Positions 27,431 to 36,112 of a stretch of 64,000 nt of DNA are shown piece by piece. The position numbers and the translations under genes are program-made. The stretch is from contig OZ241880.1 of assembly GCA_965203505.1 (NCBI GenBank), positions 744,001 to 808,000 on the forward strand, written 5' to 3'. Under the pieces are notes generated by a model. That model ran no database searches. It was not told the DNA's origin and saw only the letters and a list, made by a program, of their open reading frames with translations. Position 1 is the stretch's first letter; every line of letters starts with the position of its first letter. The stretch is from Bin127 sp965203505. Lineage in GTDB: Bacteria > Chloroflexota > Dehalococcoidia > Lucifugimonadales > Lucifugimonadaceae.

Positions 27431-27654
27431 TGGTCTTTCCCTTCTTCTGACTCTTCTCCGAGGACGACGGGGTTGAAGACATTGCAAGGTTCGTGATCTT
27501 GGTAATCAAGAGATCGGACGACCTCGAAAGCGTCGAAGAGCGTATCGCTCGATTTGGCGACCAGACGGGCGTGTTCGTCGGAGATGGGGATGCCCGAACG
27601 CATACCTGCTTCAGCGATGTCTTCTGATCTTGGGCGATGTGTTGGATCTGTCAT
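27427..27654 (-). CDS. AtzG/GatC-like small partner of amidase
   Basis: A 75-residue acidic protein (from the ATG at 27654) with helical N-terminal part SEDIAEAGMRSGIPISDEHA and FDAFEVVRSLDYQDHEPCNV, ending FNPVVLGEESEEGKDQ. This layout (helical hairpin followed by an extended proline-containing tail) is that of GatC and the AtzG-like proteins that clasp amidase-signature enzymes. It overlaps the downstream amidase by four bases, which supports complex formation. The frame is open up to 27768, but the extra residues look non-native. The identification is by layout and context, not by a strong motif. Confidence 0.55.
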   Translation of the reverse strand: MTDPTHRPRSEDIAEAGMRSGIPISDEHARLVAKSSDTLFDAFEVVRSLDYQDHEPCNVFNPVVLGEESEEGKDQ

Positions 27655-27797
27655 GGCATTGGCTCGCTCTGAAAGGTGTCTGCCGACACGGTTCGCGTTT
27701 TCTATCCTTATATATACGTGAGGTGGTGTGTTAGCAGGATACATGCGCATGTGTGCATTCAGCCGCATGTGCGTTCTGTCATTGAGATTGGGGTAAG

Positions 27798-29471
27798 ATG
27801 CACCCGCAAAAACAGATCGCAGAGATGGTTGTTTCGGCTCTTCAGTCGGCGATAGCCACGGATTCTTTGCCCGAGGTCGGCGATGTTTCGCCCCCGGTTG
27901 AGCGTCCTAAGAACGCTGAACATGGTGACTACAGCACCAGCGTGGCGTTGGCTCTCGCATCCAGCATGAGGATGGCTCCGCGGACGATCGCATCCGAAAT
28001 AGTTGACAGCGTCGAACCGTCATCGATGGTTTGCGATGTGAGCATCGCGGGTCCGGGGTTCATCAATTTCAAGTTGGATGACGAGTGGCTTCGTTCACAG
28101 ATCCACGCGATACGTGAACAAGGCGTGAAATTCGCGCACCTAAACGTCGGAGCTGGTCAGAAAGTGCAGGTTGAGTTCGTCAGCGTTAACCCGACCGGGC
28201 CGTTGCATATCGGCCATGTCAGAGGCGCAGTTATCGGCAAAGGCATCGCGAACATCTTGGATGCAGCCGGATACGACGTCCAGCGTGAGTACTACGTGAA
28301 CGATTCTGGCAACCAGATGCGTATATTCAACGAGTCTGTTTATGTGCGTCTGCTTCAAGCCGCGGGGAATGATGCCGAACTCGGTGCCGAGTCTTATCCC
28401 GGCGAGTTCGTGCAGCAACTCGGTGCAGAACTGTTTGCCGAGTTGGGTGAATCCGTCGTTGGGGCCGCCGAAACTGAAGCGCTCGAGATGATCAGCGAAC
28501 CTGCGTTGGAGCGGACGGTGGGCAACATTCGCACCACATTGGGCAGGTTGGGGATCGAGTATGACGAGTGGTTCAGCGAGAAATCGTTGATTGACGACGG
28601 TGATTTCGAAGAATCGTTGGAACTGCTGCAGGAGCGCGGGTATGTTGCTGAACGTGAAGGTGCGATGTGGTTCCTCGGCACCAAGATGGGTTTGGAGAGC
28701 GACAGCGTAATTATCCGCAGCCAGGAGCGCGGTCCTTCCTACTTCGGCACCGATATCGCATACCACTACAACAAGTTCTTGAAGCGGGATTTCGATCGCG
28801 TCATAAACGTTTGGGGCGCAGATCATCACGGACACATCGCGCGCATGAAAGCCGTTGTCGATTCGCTGGGTGTCGACCCTGAGCGCTTGACGATCATCAT
28901 CAACCAGATCGTGAATTTCAAAGAGGGTGACGAGACCGTCCGATTCAACAAGCGCAACGACAATTTCATCGCCGCAGATGAGTTGTTGGACGCCGTTGGA
29001 CCGGACGCATGCCACTACATCTTCCTCGAACGGACACCGGGCACTCACATGGAGTTTGACTTGGAACTCGCCAAGAGGGAGACGTCTGAAAATCCAGTTT
29101 TCTATGTGCAATACGCCCATGCGCGGCTATGCGCGGTCCTTCGTGCCGCCGCCGATCGAGGCATCAATTTTGAAGATGGTGATGTTTCGCTGTTGACCGC
29201 GGATGAAGAGTTGCGACTGATGCGACGCTTGAACGAGTTGCCCGACGTCATCGCACGCGCTGCCGACACTCTTGAGCCGCATCACATGCCTCATTTCGCT
29301 TATGAGGTCGCTCGTGAACTACAGCGTTTCTACGAAGCTTGTCGGGTAATTTCCAGCGAACCTGCGGACGCTGAGTTGACTAGGGCGCGATTGCTACTGG
29401 TCGACGCTGCTCGAATCGTCCTTGCTGGGACTCTCGGCATCATGGGCATGAACGCGCCTGAGCGGATGTAG
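27798..29471 (+). CDS. argS: Arginyl-tRNA synthetase
   Basis: A class I synthetase charging tRNA-Arg. The HIGH signature is in SVNPTGPLHIGHVRGAVIGKGI; the ArgRS-specific N-terminal additional domain precedes it (residues 1-110), and the C-terminal DALR anticodon-binding helices (VQYAHARLCAVLRAAAD onward) follow. As usual for ArgRS there is no clear KMSKS. The 557-residue length is standard. GGGGTAAG immediately precedes the ATG. It is divergent from the amidase pair; the 143 bases between contain both promoters. Confidence 0.97.
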   Translation: MHPQKQIAEMVVSALQSAIATDSLPEVGDVSPPVERPKNAEHGDYSTSVALALASSMRMAPRTIASEIVDSVEPSSMVCDVSIAGPGFINFKLDDEWLRSQIHAIREQGVKFAHLNVGAGQKVQVEFVSVNPTGPLHIGHVRGAVIGKGIANILDAAGYDVQREYYVNDSGNQMRIFNESVYVRLLQAAGNDAELGAESYPGEFVQQLGAELFAELGESVVGAAETEALEMISEPALERTVGNIRTTLGRLGIEYDEWFSEKSLIDDGDFEESLELLQERGYVAEREGAMWFLGTKMGLESDSVIIRSQERGPSYFGTDIAYHYNKFLKRDFDRVINVWGADHHGHIARMKAVVDSLGVDPERLTIIINQIVNFKEGDETVRFNKRNDNFIAADELLDAVGPDACHYIFLERTPGTHMEFDLELAKRETSENPVFYVQYAHARLCAVLRAAADRGINFEDGDVSLLTADEELRLMRRLNELPDVIARAADTLEPHHMPHFAYEVARELQRFYEACRVISSEPADAELTRARLLLVDAARIVLAGTLGIMGMNAPERM

Positions 29472-29519
29472 TGTTTCCCTGCCGCTCTGGGTTTCGGATT
29501 TCGGTGGAATGACGGTTTG

Positions 29520-30041
29520 CTAGAGCGGGTTTCTATCGGAAGACGAACGCTTGTAGCGATCGAGTCGATCGACGTAACTTTGAGTGGCTCGTCTCTGTAA
29601 TTCTTGGTGTCTGGTGCGCACCCGACCGATCGCCTTCCCTGGGACGCCGCGAATCAGCTGGAAATCTTCGAATACCGCGTTCTCGGGAATGACGGAACCG
29701 GCGGCTACTAGGCAGCCTTGTCCTAAAACGACGCCGTCGTTGAGGACCGACCCGTTGCCGAGCAAACAGCCGTCGCCGATGGTCCTACCGTGGCACACGA
29801 CTCCATGGCCGATTGTGACACCGTCACCAATTGTGGCATCGTCATCGGCATGGATTACCGTGTTGTCTTGGACGTTTGATCCGCGACCTATCGATATCGT
29901 GCCACTGTCGGCACGGATGACCGCACCGGGCCAGACGCTGGATTGTGGACCGACTCTGACATCGCCGATGAGGGTCGCCCGAGCGCTTACGAAAGCGGAT
30001 TCGTGAACCTGAGGGGAAACTCCATCGAGTTCGAGGAGCAT
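29520..30041 (-). CDS. Gamma carbonic anhydrase-like hexapeptide protein
   Basis: A 173-residue left-handed beta-helix protein of the gamma carbonic anhydrase/PaaY group. Imperfect hexapeptides run from residue ~15 to ~135. Candidate zinc ligands are the His of NTVIHADD and the two His of IGHGVVCHG, placed as in gamma carbonic anhydrases. The activity could be reversible CO2 hydration or an acyltransferase-like role. Its ATG shares one base with the stop of the upstream lipoprotein gene (TAATG), and that gene overlaps gatA, so it is last in a gatC-gatA-lipoprotein-carbonic anhydrase operon. Confidence 0.85.
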   Translation of the reverse strand: MLLELDGVSPQVHESAFVSARATLIGDVRVGPQSSVWPGAVIRADSGTISIGRGSNVQDNTVIHADDDATIGDGVTIGHGVVCHGRTIGDGCLLGNGSVLNDGVVLGQGCLVAAGSVIPENAVFEDFQLIRGVPGKAIGRVRTRHQELQRRATQSYVDRLDRYKRSSSDRNPL

Positions 30042-30562
30042 TATTGTGAACTCAGTTCAGACGGAAGCACCGGGAAGTTCAGGTCCAGTTCGATTTCGTG
30101 GAATGTGCCTTTGTCTTCGTATTCAACCGATTCTTCAGACATAACGGTTTTGCCTTCCGGATTGCCGAGACAAAAAACGAAAGGGACATCTCTATCGGGC
30201 GGATGCACTGGTCCGTGGATGATGTCACGGTACTTTCCTTCAGGTAGGACTCTCACCTCTTTGGATCGTGACGCTGACAATTTCACGTAGAGCAACTCGC
30301 CTTCAGGAGCTGGTTCCCCATCCACGTACGCCGTCCCAGCGAATATGTAAGGCATGCCGGGTGGCGGTCCCAATGGGACGTTACCGGTGTCAGGCAACGG
30401 TTCCAGGTCGGGACATTCCATGTTCTCCGAACTTGTGATGGCGCTGGTCTCGCCTGTCGCTGTTGATTCTTCGGTGTCCGTTGTGCATGCGAAAACCGTT
30501 GTTAGTGCGATCAACGCGATGGCTGTTAGGAGCGGGATTTTCAATTCGATCAATCGGTGCAT
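30041..30562 (-). CDS. Predicted lipoprotein of unknown function
   Basis: A 173-residue protein with a lipoprotein signal: hydrophobic LLTAIALIALTTVFAC, with lipobox VFAC, followed by a Thr/Ser-rich linker. The mature part is acidic and beta-rich (GTAYVDGEPAPEGELLYVKL), resembling a carboxypeptidase-regulatory-like or transthyretin-like fold, but no named family is certain. The frame is open to 30586; the ATG at 30562 is preferred because it gives a normal signal length and overlaps gatA by only 13 bases. Likely anchored on the outer face of the membrane; no functional link to GatA is evident. Confidence 0.65.
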   Translation of the reverse strand: MHRLIELKIPLLTAIALIALTTVFACTTDTEESTATGETSAITSSENMECPDLEPLPDTGNVPLGPPPGMPYIFAGTAYVDGEPAPEGELLYVKLSASRSKEVRVLPEGKYRDIIHGPVHPPDRDVPFVFCLGNPEGKTVMSEESVEYEDKGTFHEIELDLNFPVLPSELSSQ

Positions 30563-32025
30563 GGTTCTGGTGGTGTCAGGTTCCAATTGGCGGTTTGTTC
30601 GTATGCGTGGGCTATCTGCAATGCCGTACGGTCACCCATTTGCGGTGCCAGGATCTGAAGGCCAACGGGCAGGCCGTTGGATAGTCCGCACGGCACCGAA
30701 ATCCCCGGCAACCCGGCGATGTTGATCGGGATGGTGCAAACGTCGCTCAAATACATCTGGAACGGATCTTGGGTTTTTTCGCCCAGCTCGAACGCCACGG
30801 TCGGCGATGTCGGCGTAGCGATCGCGTCGTAGATCTCGAAAGCAGTTTGGAACTCTCTGCGGATGAGCGTCCTCACTTGCTGCGCTTTTTTGTAGTAGGC
30901 ATCGTAGTAACCCGCCGATAGTGCATACGTCCCAATGAGGATGCGCCGTTTCACTTCCGGGCCAAATCCGCTGCCCCGAGTTGCTTCGATGGATTCGCGC
31001 GCGTTTGGTTCACCGTCGACGGACATGCCGTACTTGACGCCGTCGAAACGGGAAAGATTCGCGGAGGCTTCTGACGGGGCGATGATGTAGTAGACCGCGA
31101 GAGCGTGGTCTGTCAGCGGAAGGCTCGTTTCTTCGATGTCGGCTCCGAGCGCTTCGAGCACCTCGAGCGAATCTTCGAACGCAGATCGGACTCCCGGTTC
31201 AATTCCATCGACGATGTATTCCTTGGGCACGCCGATACGCATGCCCTTGATGTCTCGTCCTAGATATTCGCCGAAGTCAAAGTCGAAATCAAGCGAAGTC
31301 GAGTCGAGCGGGTCCAGGCCAGAAATCGCGTTTGCGGCGTCGGCGCAATCGGCGACGGTGCGGGCGATTGGCCCGATTTGATCGAGGGATGATCCGAAAG
31401 CGATCAAACCGAAGCGGCTGATGGTGCCATAGGTCGGTTTGAATCCCACAACGCCGCAAAGCGACGCGGGTTGTCGGATGCTACCGCCGGTATCAGATCC
31501 CAACGCGATGACAGCTTCACCAGCCGCGACAGCTGCGGCTGCACCTCCGCTCGATCCGCCAGGTACTCGGTTTCGACCCCAAGGATTGATCACAGGTCCG
31601 AACGCCGAATTTTCGTTGGACGAGCCCATCGCGAACTCGTCCAGATTTCCTTTCCCAAGCACGACCGCGCCAGCATTTTTCAGCCGGGCAACTACCGTAG
31701 CGTCGAATGGAGGAACGTAACCGTCGAGGATGTGCGATCCGGCGGTTGTCCTGATGCCGTCGGTTGAGATGTTGTCTTTGATCAAGAATGGGACGCCGGT
31801 CAATGGCGATCCATTGCCGTTCTGGATGAGGTCATCCGCGGCATCTGCCTGAGACAGGACATCATCCTCGTCAAGGATCGTCAGATACGCGTTGGTATGA
31901 CCGTCAATTTCCTTGATGCGTTCCAGATGCGCTTGAGCGACTCGGCGTGCGGTTGAATCGCCGACGCGAAATGCGGACTGCAATTCGCGCGCCGATGTAT
32001 AGATCGAGTGGGTCGAGTCAGTCAT
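30550..32025 (-). CDS. gatA: Asp-tRNA(Asn)/Glu-tRNA(Gln) amidotransferase subunit A
   Basis: The glutaminase subunit of the GatCAB complex, which amidates misacylated Glu-tRNA-Gln or Asp-tRNA-Asn. The catalytic triad is visible in FLIKDNISTDGIRTTAGS (Lys), VPGGSSGGAAAAVAAG (cis-Ser) and SDTGGSIRQPAS (nucleophile Ser). At 491 residues it has standard length. gatC lies upstream on the same strand with 46 bases between; gatB is not in the window. The overlap with the following lipoprotein gene shows continued translation through the operon. Confidence 0.95.
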   Translation of the reverse strand: MTDSTHSIYTSARELQSAFRVGDSTARRVAQAHLERIKEIDGHTNAYLTILDEDDVLSQADAADDLIQNGNGSPLTGVPFLIKDNISTDGIRTTAGSHILDGYVPPFDATVVARLKNAGAVVLGKGNLDEFAMGSSNENSAFGPVINPWGRNRVPGGSSGGAAAAVAAGEAVIALGSDTGGSIRQPASLCGVVGFKPTYGTISRFGLIAFGSSLDQIGPIARTVADCADAANAISGLDPLDSTSLDFDFDFGEYLGRDIKGMRIGVPKEYIVDGIEPGVRSAFEDSLEVLEALGADIEETSLPLTDHALAVYYIIAPSEASANLSRFDGVKYGMSVDGEPNARESIEATRGSGFGPEVKRRILIGTYALSAGYYDAYYKKAQQVRTLIRREFQTAFEIYDAIATPTSPTVAFELGEKTQDPFQMYLSDVCTIPINIAGLPGISVPCGLSNGLPVGLQILAPQMGDRTALQIAHAYEQTANWNLTPPEPCTD

Positions 32026-32071
32026 CTGGGAAACATGTTGCGTCGGATCAACGCACGTGCAGGGAGATAAT

Positions 32072-32368
32072 TCACTCGATTACGGGCCTCACGCGCACGA
32101 ACTCTCCGTCGACGAATGGTGCATTAGCTAGGGTTTGATTCCGATCCATCGCCAGCATCTCGTCGTCTTCCCTCATCACAGTGTGCGCATCGGTCGTGTG
32201 ACCGGTGGGAGTTACACCTTCCGTGTCCAATTCCGCCAAAGTTTGGAAGTGAGCGAGTATGTCGGACAGCTGCCGTCGCATCGTCTGGACCTCTTCGTCA
32301 TCGATCCGCAGAGCGGCGAGACGGGCGATGTGTCTGACGTCTTCGACTGAAAGGATTTCTTCGCTCAT
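32072..32368 (-). CDS. gatC: Asp-tRNA(Asn)/Glu-tRNA(Gln) amidotransferase subunit C
   Basis: A 98-residue GatC, the small clamp that holds GatA and GatB together. Typical stretches are LSVEDVRHIARLAALRIDDE, QLSDILAHFQTLAELDTEGV and a C-terminal TLANAPFVDGEFVRVRPVIE. The frame is open upstream to 32449, but the ATG at 32368 gives the family-standard N-terminus. It starts the gatC-gatA-lipoprotein-carbonic anhydrase operon and is divergent from pyrG, with 146 bases between. Confidence 0.95.
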   Translation of the reverse strand: MSEEILSVEDVRHIARLAALRIDDEEVQTMRRQLSDILAHFQTLAELDTEGVTPTGHTTDAHTVMREDDEMLAMDRNQTLANAPFVDGEFVRVRPVIE

Positions 32369-32437
32369 GTCAATGTGCTGAAAGACTGGTTCGCACCTTG
32401 CGATTCTATATAGGTGTATCTCTGATTTTCCGGGCCG

Positions 32438-32459
32438 CTTGACGTCCAATCAGGTCAAG
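32438..32459. promoter_or_regulatory. Inverted repeat between gatC and pyrG
   Basis: CTTGAC and GTCAAG separated by ten bases, in the middle of the divergent gatC-pyrG promoter region. Spacing of about one helical turn would suit a dimeric regulator. No matching second site was found, so this may be chance. Confidence 0.3.
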
Positions 32460-32514
32460 AGTTGGCGTACACTTTTCATGTGCTTAACACGACCAACTAT
32501 GCGCGCCATCCCCG

Positions 32515-34257
32515 TTGAGTAAGCGCCGTCGATACATCTTCGTCACGGGCGGCGTGACAAGCTCTCTAGGCAAGGGCATCGCCTGCGCATCTATTGGTAG
32601 GATGCTCAAAAATCGCGGCCTCAAGGTCACGATCCTCAAGCTCGATCCCTATCTCAATGTTGACCCTGGCACGATGTCGCCTCTCGAACACGGCGAGGTT
32701 TTCGTCACTGTCGATGGAAGCGAAACCGATCTGGACCTCGGGCATTACGAGCGTTTTCTCAACCAAGACTTCACGATTCTCTCGAACGTAACCGCTGGTC
32801 AGATATACAAGGAGCTTCTGGACGAGGAGCGTCTGGGTTCGGAGTTTTTGGGGCAGACAGTTCAAGTAGTCCCGCACTTGGTCAGCGCCGTGGCGCGCCG
32901 GATCAGAAAGTTAGGTGAACACGAGAACGCGGATGTGGTCATCGTCGAGGTTGGCGGGACGGTCGGCGACATGGAGGCGGAAGCGTTCATCGAAGCGGTT
33001 CGGTGGATGCGAGATATGGAGGGAAGCCGGAACTCGTTCTCGATCCATCTCACGTTCGTGCCGCTGTTGAAGCCGACCAACGAGTTAAAAACGAAACCGA
33101 CGCAGCATAGCGTCCGCGCGCTGCGCGCTTTGGGGATTCAACCGGACGCGATCTTGTGTCGTTTGAACGATCCGACTGAATCTGATGAAGAGGCATCGAG
33201 CCTGAAAGACAAGATCAGTTTGCACTGCGGGGTGCCGCGCAGCGCGATCATTTACCTGCCCACGCTCGGAAACGTCTACGCAGTGCCGGCGTGGCTCGAG
33301 CAACAGGGGTTGGCGGAGGTGATCATGGATCGCCTTGGTTTCGATCGGCGCGAACCTACGGTGCCGCCGGTCTGGCGCGCCCTGGCCGATGAATCGCATG
33401 TCGCGAACAATGGATTGGCGGTGCATGAAGACGAGATCGAGGAGGTTTCGATCTCGATCGTCGGGAAGTACACGAGCTTGCACGACTCGTATCTGTCGGT
33501 AGTCGAAGCTCTCCGACACGTCGAGTTGAACCAGCGGATCAGAATCAATCTCGGATGGATACCGTCCGAATTGATCGAGCAAGACGGTGCAGAGAGACAT
33601 CTTTCGAAAGCCCAAGGCATCGTAGTCCCTGGTGGTTTCGACCGCCGCGGCACGGAAGGCATGATCCGCACCGCGCAATACGCTCGCGAACGCGAAATCC
33701 CGTACCTGGGGTTGTGCCTAGGGTTGCAGATGATGATCATCGAGTTCGCACGGAATGTCGCGGGCATCGAAGACGCAGATTCCACAGAGTTCGACAAGTA
33801 TGCGTCCGAGCCCGTTATCGCACTCATGGAGGAACAAAAAGGCGTTACCGAAAAAGGCGCAACCATGAGACTAGGCGAGTACGATTGCGTGCTGGCACCC
33901 GGATCAAAGGCGTTCGAGGCCTACGCCGTATCGAATGCGGAGGAAGATTCGCAAGACGTTGAAATCAACATCAAAGAGCGCCATCGTCACCGTTACGAGT
34001 ACAACAATGCGTACCGAGACCGATTAGAGGGGTTAGGTTTGTTGAGCAGCGGCTTCAATCCGGGGTTGTCATTGGTGGAGATCGCCGAGGTTGCCGATCA
34101 CCCCTTCATGGTGGGAAGCCAATTCCATCCGGAATTTCGTTCTCGACCGGAAAAACCGCATCCGCTGTTCGATCTTTTCGTCAAATACGCGCGTGACCAT
34201 CGACCAGAAGGCACGCAACAGCAGTTGTTCGCGGGCGCCGCATCTGCAGCCAGTTGA
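32515..34257 (+). CDS. pyrG: CTP synthase
   Basis: Converts UTP to CTP with glutamine and ATP. The N-terminal synthetase domain opens YIFVTGGVTSSLGKGIACAS (P-loop) and contains HYERFLNQDF and VPHLVSAVARRIR. The C-terminal glutamine amidotransferase has nucleophile Cys401 in YLGLCLGLQMM and the His/Glu pair in GSQFHPEFRSRP. At 580 residues it is slightly longer than usual because of a C-terminal tail (QQQLFAGAASAAS). The start is a TTG giving MSKRRRYIF, and no ATG fits. A seven-codon ATG frame (32499) ends in TAA overlapping this start region. Confidence 0.96.
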   Translation: MSKRRRYIFVTGGVTSSLGKGIACASIGRMLKNRGLKVTILKLDPYLNVDPGTMSPLEHGEVFVTVDGSETDLDLGHYERFLNQDFTILSNVTAGQIYKELLDEERLGSEFLGQTVQVVPHLVSAVARRIRKLGEHENADVVIVEVGGTVGDMEAEAFIEAVRWMRDMEGSRNSFSIHLTFVPLLKPTNELKTKPTQHSVRALRALGIQPDAILCRLNDPTESDEEASSLKDKISLHCGVPRSAIIYLPTLGNVYAVPAWLEQQGLAEVIMDRLGFDRREPTVPPVWRALADESHVANNGLAVHEDEIEEVSISIVGKYTSLHDSYLSVVEALRHVELNQRIRINLGWIPSELIEQDGAERHLSKAQGIVVPGGFDRRGTEGMIRTAQYAREREIPYLGLCLGLQMMIIEFARNVAGIEDADSTEFDKYASEPVIALMEEQKGVTEKGATMRLGEYDCVLAPGSKAFEAYAVSNAEEDSQDVEINIKERHRHRYEYNNAYRDRLEGLGLLSSGFNPGLSLVEIAEVADHPFMVGSQFHPEFRSRPEKPHPLFDLFVKYARDHRPEGTQQQLFAGAASAAS

Positions 34258-34532
34258 TCTCGTTTCGGATCATGGTTGCGCGGCAGGAAGTCAGTTGGGA
34301 GCCCGGACTACGATGGATCGGCTGAAAAAGTGACATTTCCAGTATTTGACTCGATAACGTTGGTTTATATAAACTTTGTCGGCAGACACGCGGCGGCCGT
34401 GCGCTGTGACGTTGAAGAATTGTCGTAGACGGGGTGGTTTGACGGGCTGGCTACCGCTTTCACCGGAGATAAATCGCAGAGAAGCGATACCTCACTTCAT
34501 TAATTCGCTAAACCTCAAAGCGAAGGTGCTTC
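34258..34532. other. rho leader and promoter region
   Basis: 275 bases between pyrG and rho. It holds the TTGACT/TATAAA promoter candidate at 34346-34373 and a leader of about 150 bases before the rho ATG. Long leaders are known for rho genes that regulate themselves by early termination; no specific structure was confirmed here. Confidence 0.45.
34346..34373 (+). promoter_or_regulatory. Candidate sigma-70-type promoter of rho
   Basis: TTGACT (34346-34351), 16-base spacer, TATAAA (34368-34373). Both hexamers match consensus at five of six positions. It would give a start near 34380. Confidence 0.5.
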
Positions 34533-35912
34533 ATGACACGTACGCCGATTGATGCGTCAGTTTCGGTTGATCAGAACGGACAGCGACGTCCCGTCGCAGT
34601 TTCTAGGCCCAATGCCCACCATCAGGAACGATTGAGTCCTGATGCGCTCGGCAACTTAGGAGCGATGACCAATGCCGAGTTGATGGTTGAAGCCCGACGC
34701 AGCGGCTTCACCGATATTCCTGAGCGTCGAACCGAGCTCGCATTGCAAGTTCTGCTCCAAAAATCGGAGGAAACGGGCATCGCCATTGGCGCGGGCATTC
34801 TCGACATCCACGACAAGGGATACGGCTTTTTGCGACCGCCCGGCGGCAGTGGCAGCGACGAAGACATCTACGTGCCGAACGGGCTGATCCGAAAAAGCGG
34901 TATGAGGCAGGGCGATTTCGTAGCGGGCCCTGTGAGGTCGCAGGGTGAACGAACTCGAGGCCGAGGCAACAATCCGCTCCTGTGGCCGGAGTTGGTAAAT
35001 GGTCGAGACGTTAACTTCGCACAACGGCGTCCGCGTTTCGAGCATTTGACGGTCGTTTACCCAGATCGTCAGATCACTCTCGAGACGACCGCGAAAAAGA
35101 TGAACACGCGGATCATCGACATCATCGCGCCGATCGGCAAGGGTCAGCGTGCACTGATCGTAGCGCCTCCGAAAGCGGGCAAGACGGTCATACTCAAAGA
35201 CATCGCCCACGCGGTCGCGGAAAACTACCCCGCGATCCACATCGTTGTCGCATTAATCGGCGAACGACCTGAAGAGGTCACCGACATGCGCCGCTCGATA
35301 AAGGGTGAGGTCTACTCCTCGACCTTCGACGAACAGGTTGAGCACCAGTGCGAGACATCGGATCGTGCGTTGGATCGCGCCAAGAGATTGGTCGAATCCG
35401 GCGAGGATGTGCTGTTGGTTCTCGACAGCCTGACGCGCCTGGCTCGCGCATTCAACGTCAAACTGCCGAGCAGCGGCAAGACGCTGTCCGGCGGAATGGA
35501 CCCTTTGGCGCTCTACCCGCCCAAGCAGTTCTTCGGCGCCGCTCGCAACTGTGAAGAGGGCGGTAGCTTGACGATCGTGGCGACGGCACTGATCGACACC
35601 GGCAGCCGGCTGGACGACTTGATTTACGAGGAGTTCAAAGGCACCGGCAACATGGAGTTGCATCTGGACCGCACGATGGCGGAGCGAAGGATATTCCCGG
35701 CGGTGGCGATGGATCGCAGCGGCACCCGCCATGAAGAGCTGCTCCAAAGCCCAGATACTCTGAGGCAAGTCTGGCTGTTGCGCCGAATGCTCGCTCTGTT
35801 GCAGCAGCAGTCGTCGAGCGGCAACCCGACCGAGGGCACCGAACGCATAATCGAACGACTGGCAAGGTCGAAAGACAACTCTTCGTTCTTGCGCAGCATC
35901 ACGGAGAAATAA
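34533..35912 (+). CDS. rho: Transcription termination factor Rho
   Basis: A hexameric RNA-dependent ATPase that ends transcription. Order: a ~45-residue basic/polar extension, the N-terminal helical domain (MTNAELMVEARRSGFTDIP), the RNA-binding cold-shock-like domain (GILDIHDKGYGFLRPPGGSG), the linker, Walker A APPKAGKT (residues 211-218), Walker B with VLLVLDSLTRLARAFN, and the Q/R-loop regions. At 459 residues it is slightly longer than the E. coli protein because of the extension. AAGGTG lies a few bases before the ATG; a second ATG at codon 45 could start a shorter form. Confidence 0.97.
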   Translation: MTRTPIDASVSVDQNGQRRPVAVSRPNAHHQERLSPDALGNLGAMTNAELMVEARRSGFTDIPERRTELALQVLLQKSEETGIAIGAGILDIHDKGYGFLRPPGGSGSDEDIYVPNGLIRKSGMRQGDFVAGPVRSQGERTRGRGNNPLLWPELVNGRDVNFAQRRPRFEHLTVVYPDRQITLETTAKKMNTRIIDIIAPIGKGQRALIVAPPKAGKTVILKDIAHAVAENYPAIHIVVALIGERPEEVTDMRRSIKGEVYSSTFDEQVEHQCETSDRALDRAKRLVESGEDVLLVLDSLTRLARAFNVKLPSSGKTLSGGMDPLALYPPKQFFGAARNCEEGGSLTIVATALIDTGSRLDDLIYEEFKGTGNMELHLDRTMAERRIFPAVAMDRSGTRHEELLQSPDTLRQVWLLRRMLALLQQQSSSGNPTEGTERIIERLARSKDNSSFLRSITEK

Positions 35913-36112
35913 CGATTCGCTGATCGTGCCCGACCATAAGATAGATCGGCTCGCAACGAGCAATTCCTAACTCGCTCGATTCCGGGGAACTTTCAGGCCA
36001 AGACGAGCGTCTATATATAAAACAAGCGTTTCTCACGGATGCGGCTGTATGCAATAGCAGATCCGCAACAGAGGGATCTCTGCTCATCGCATTCTCCGGT
36101 CGAGGTCCAGCA

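Noticed and set aside
28140..29120. 326-residue open frame antisense to argS
   Set aside because: Mirror of a conserved gene; low-complexity basic composition and no start signal.
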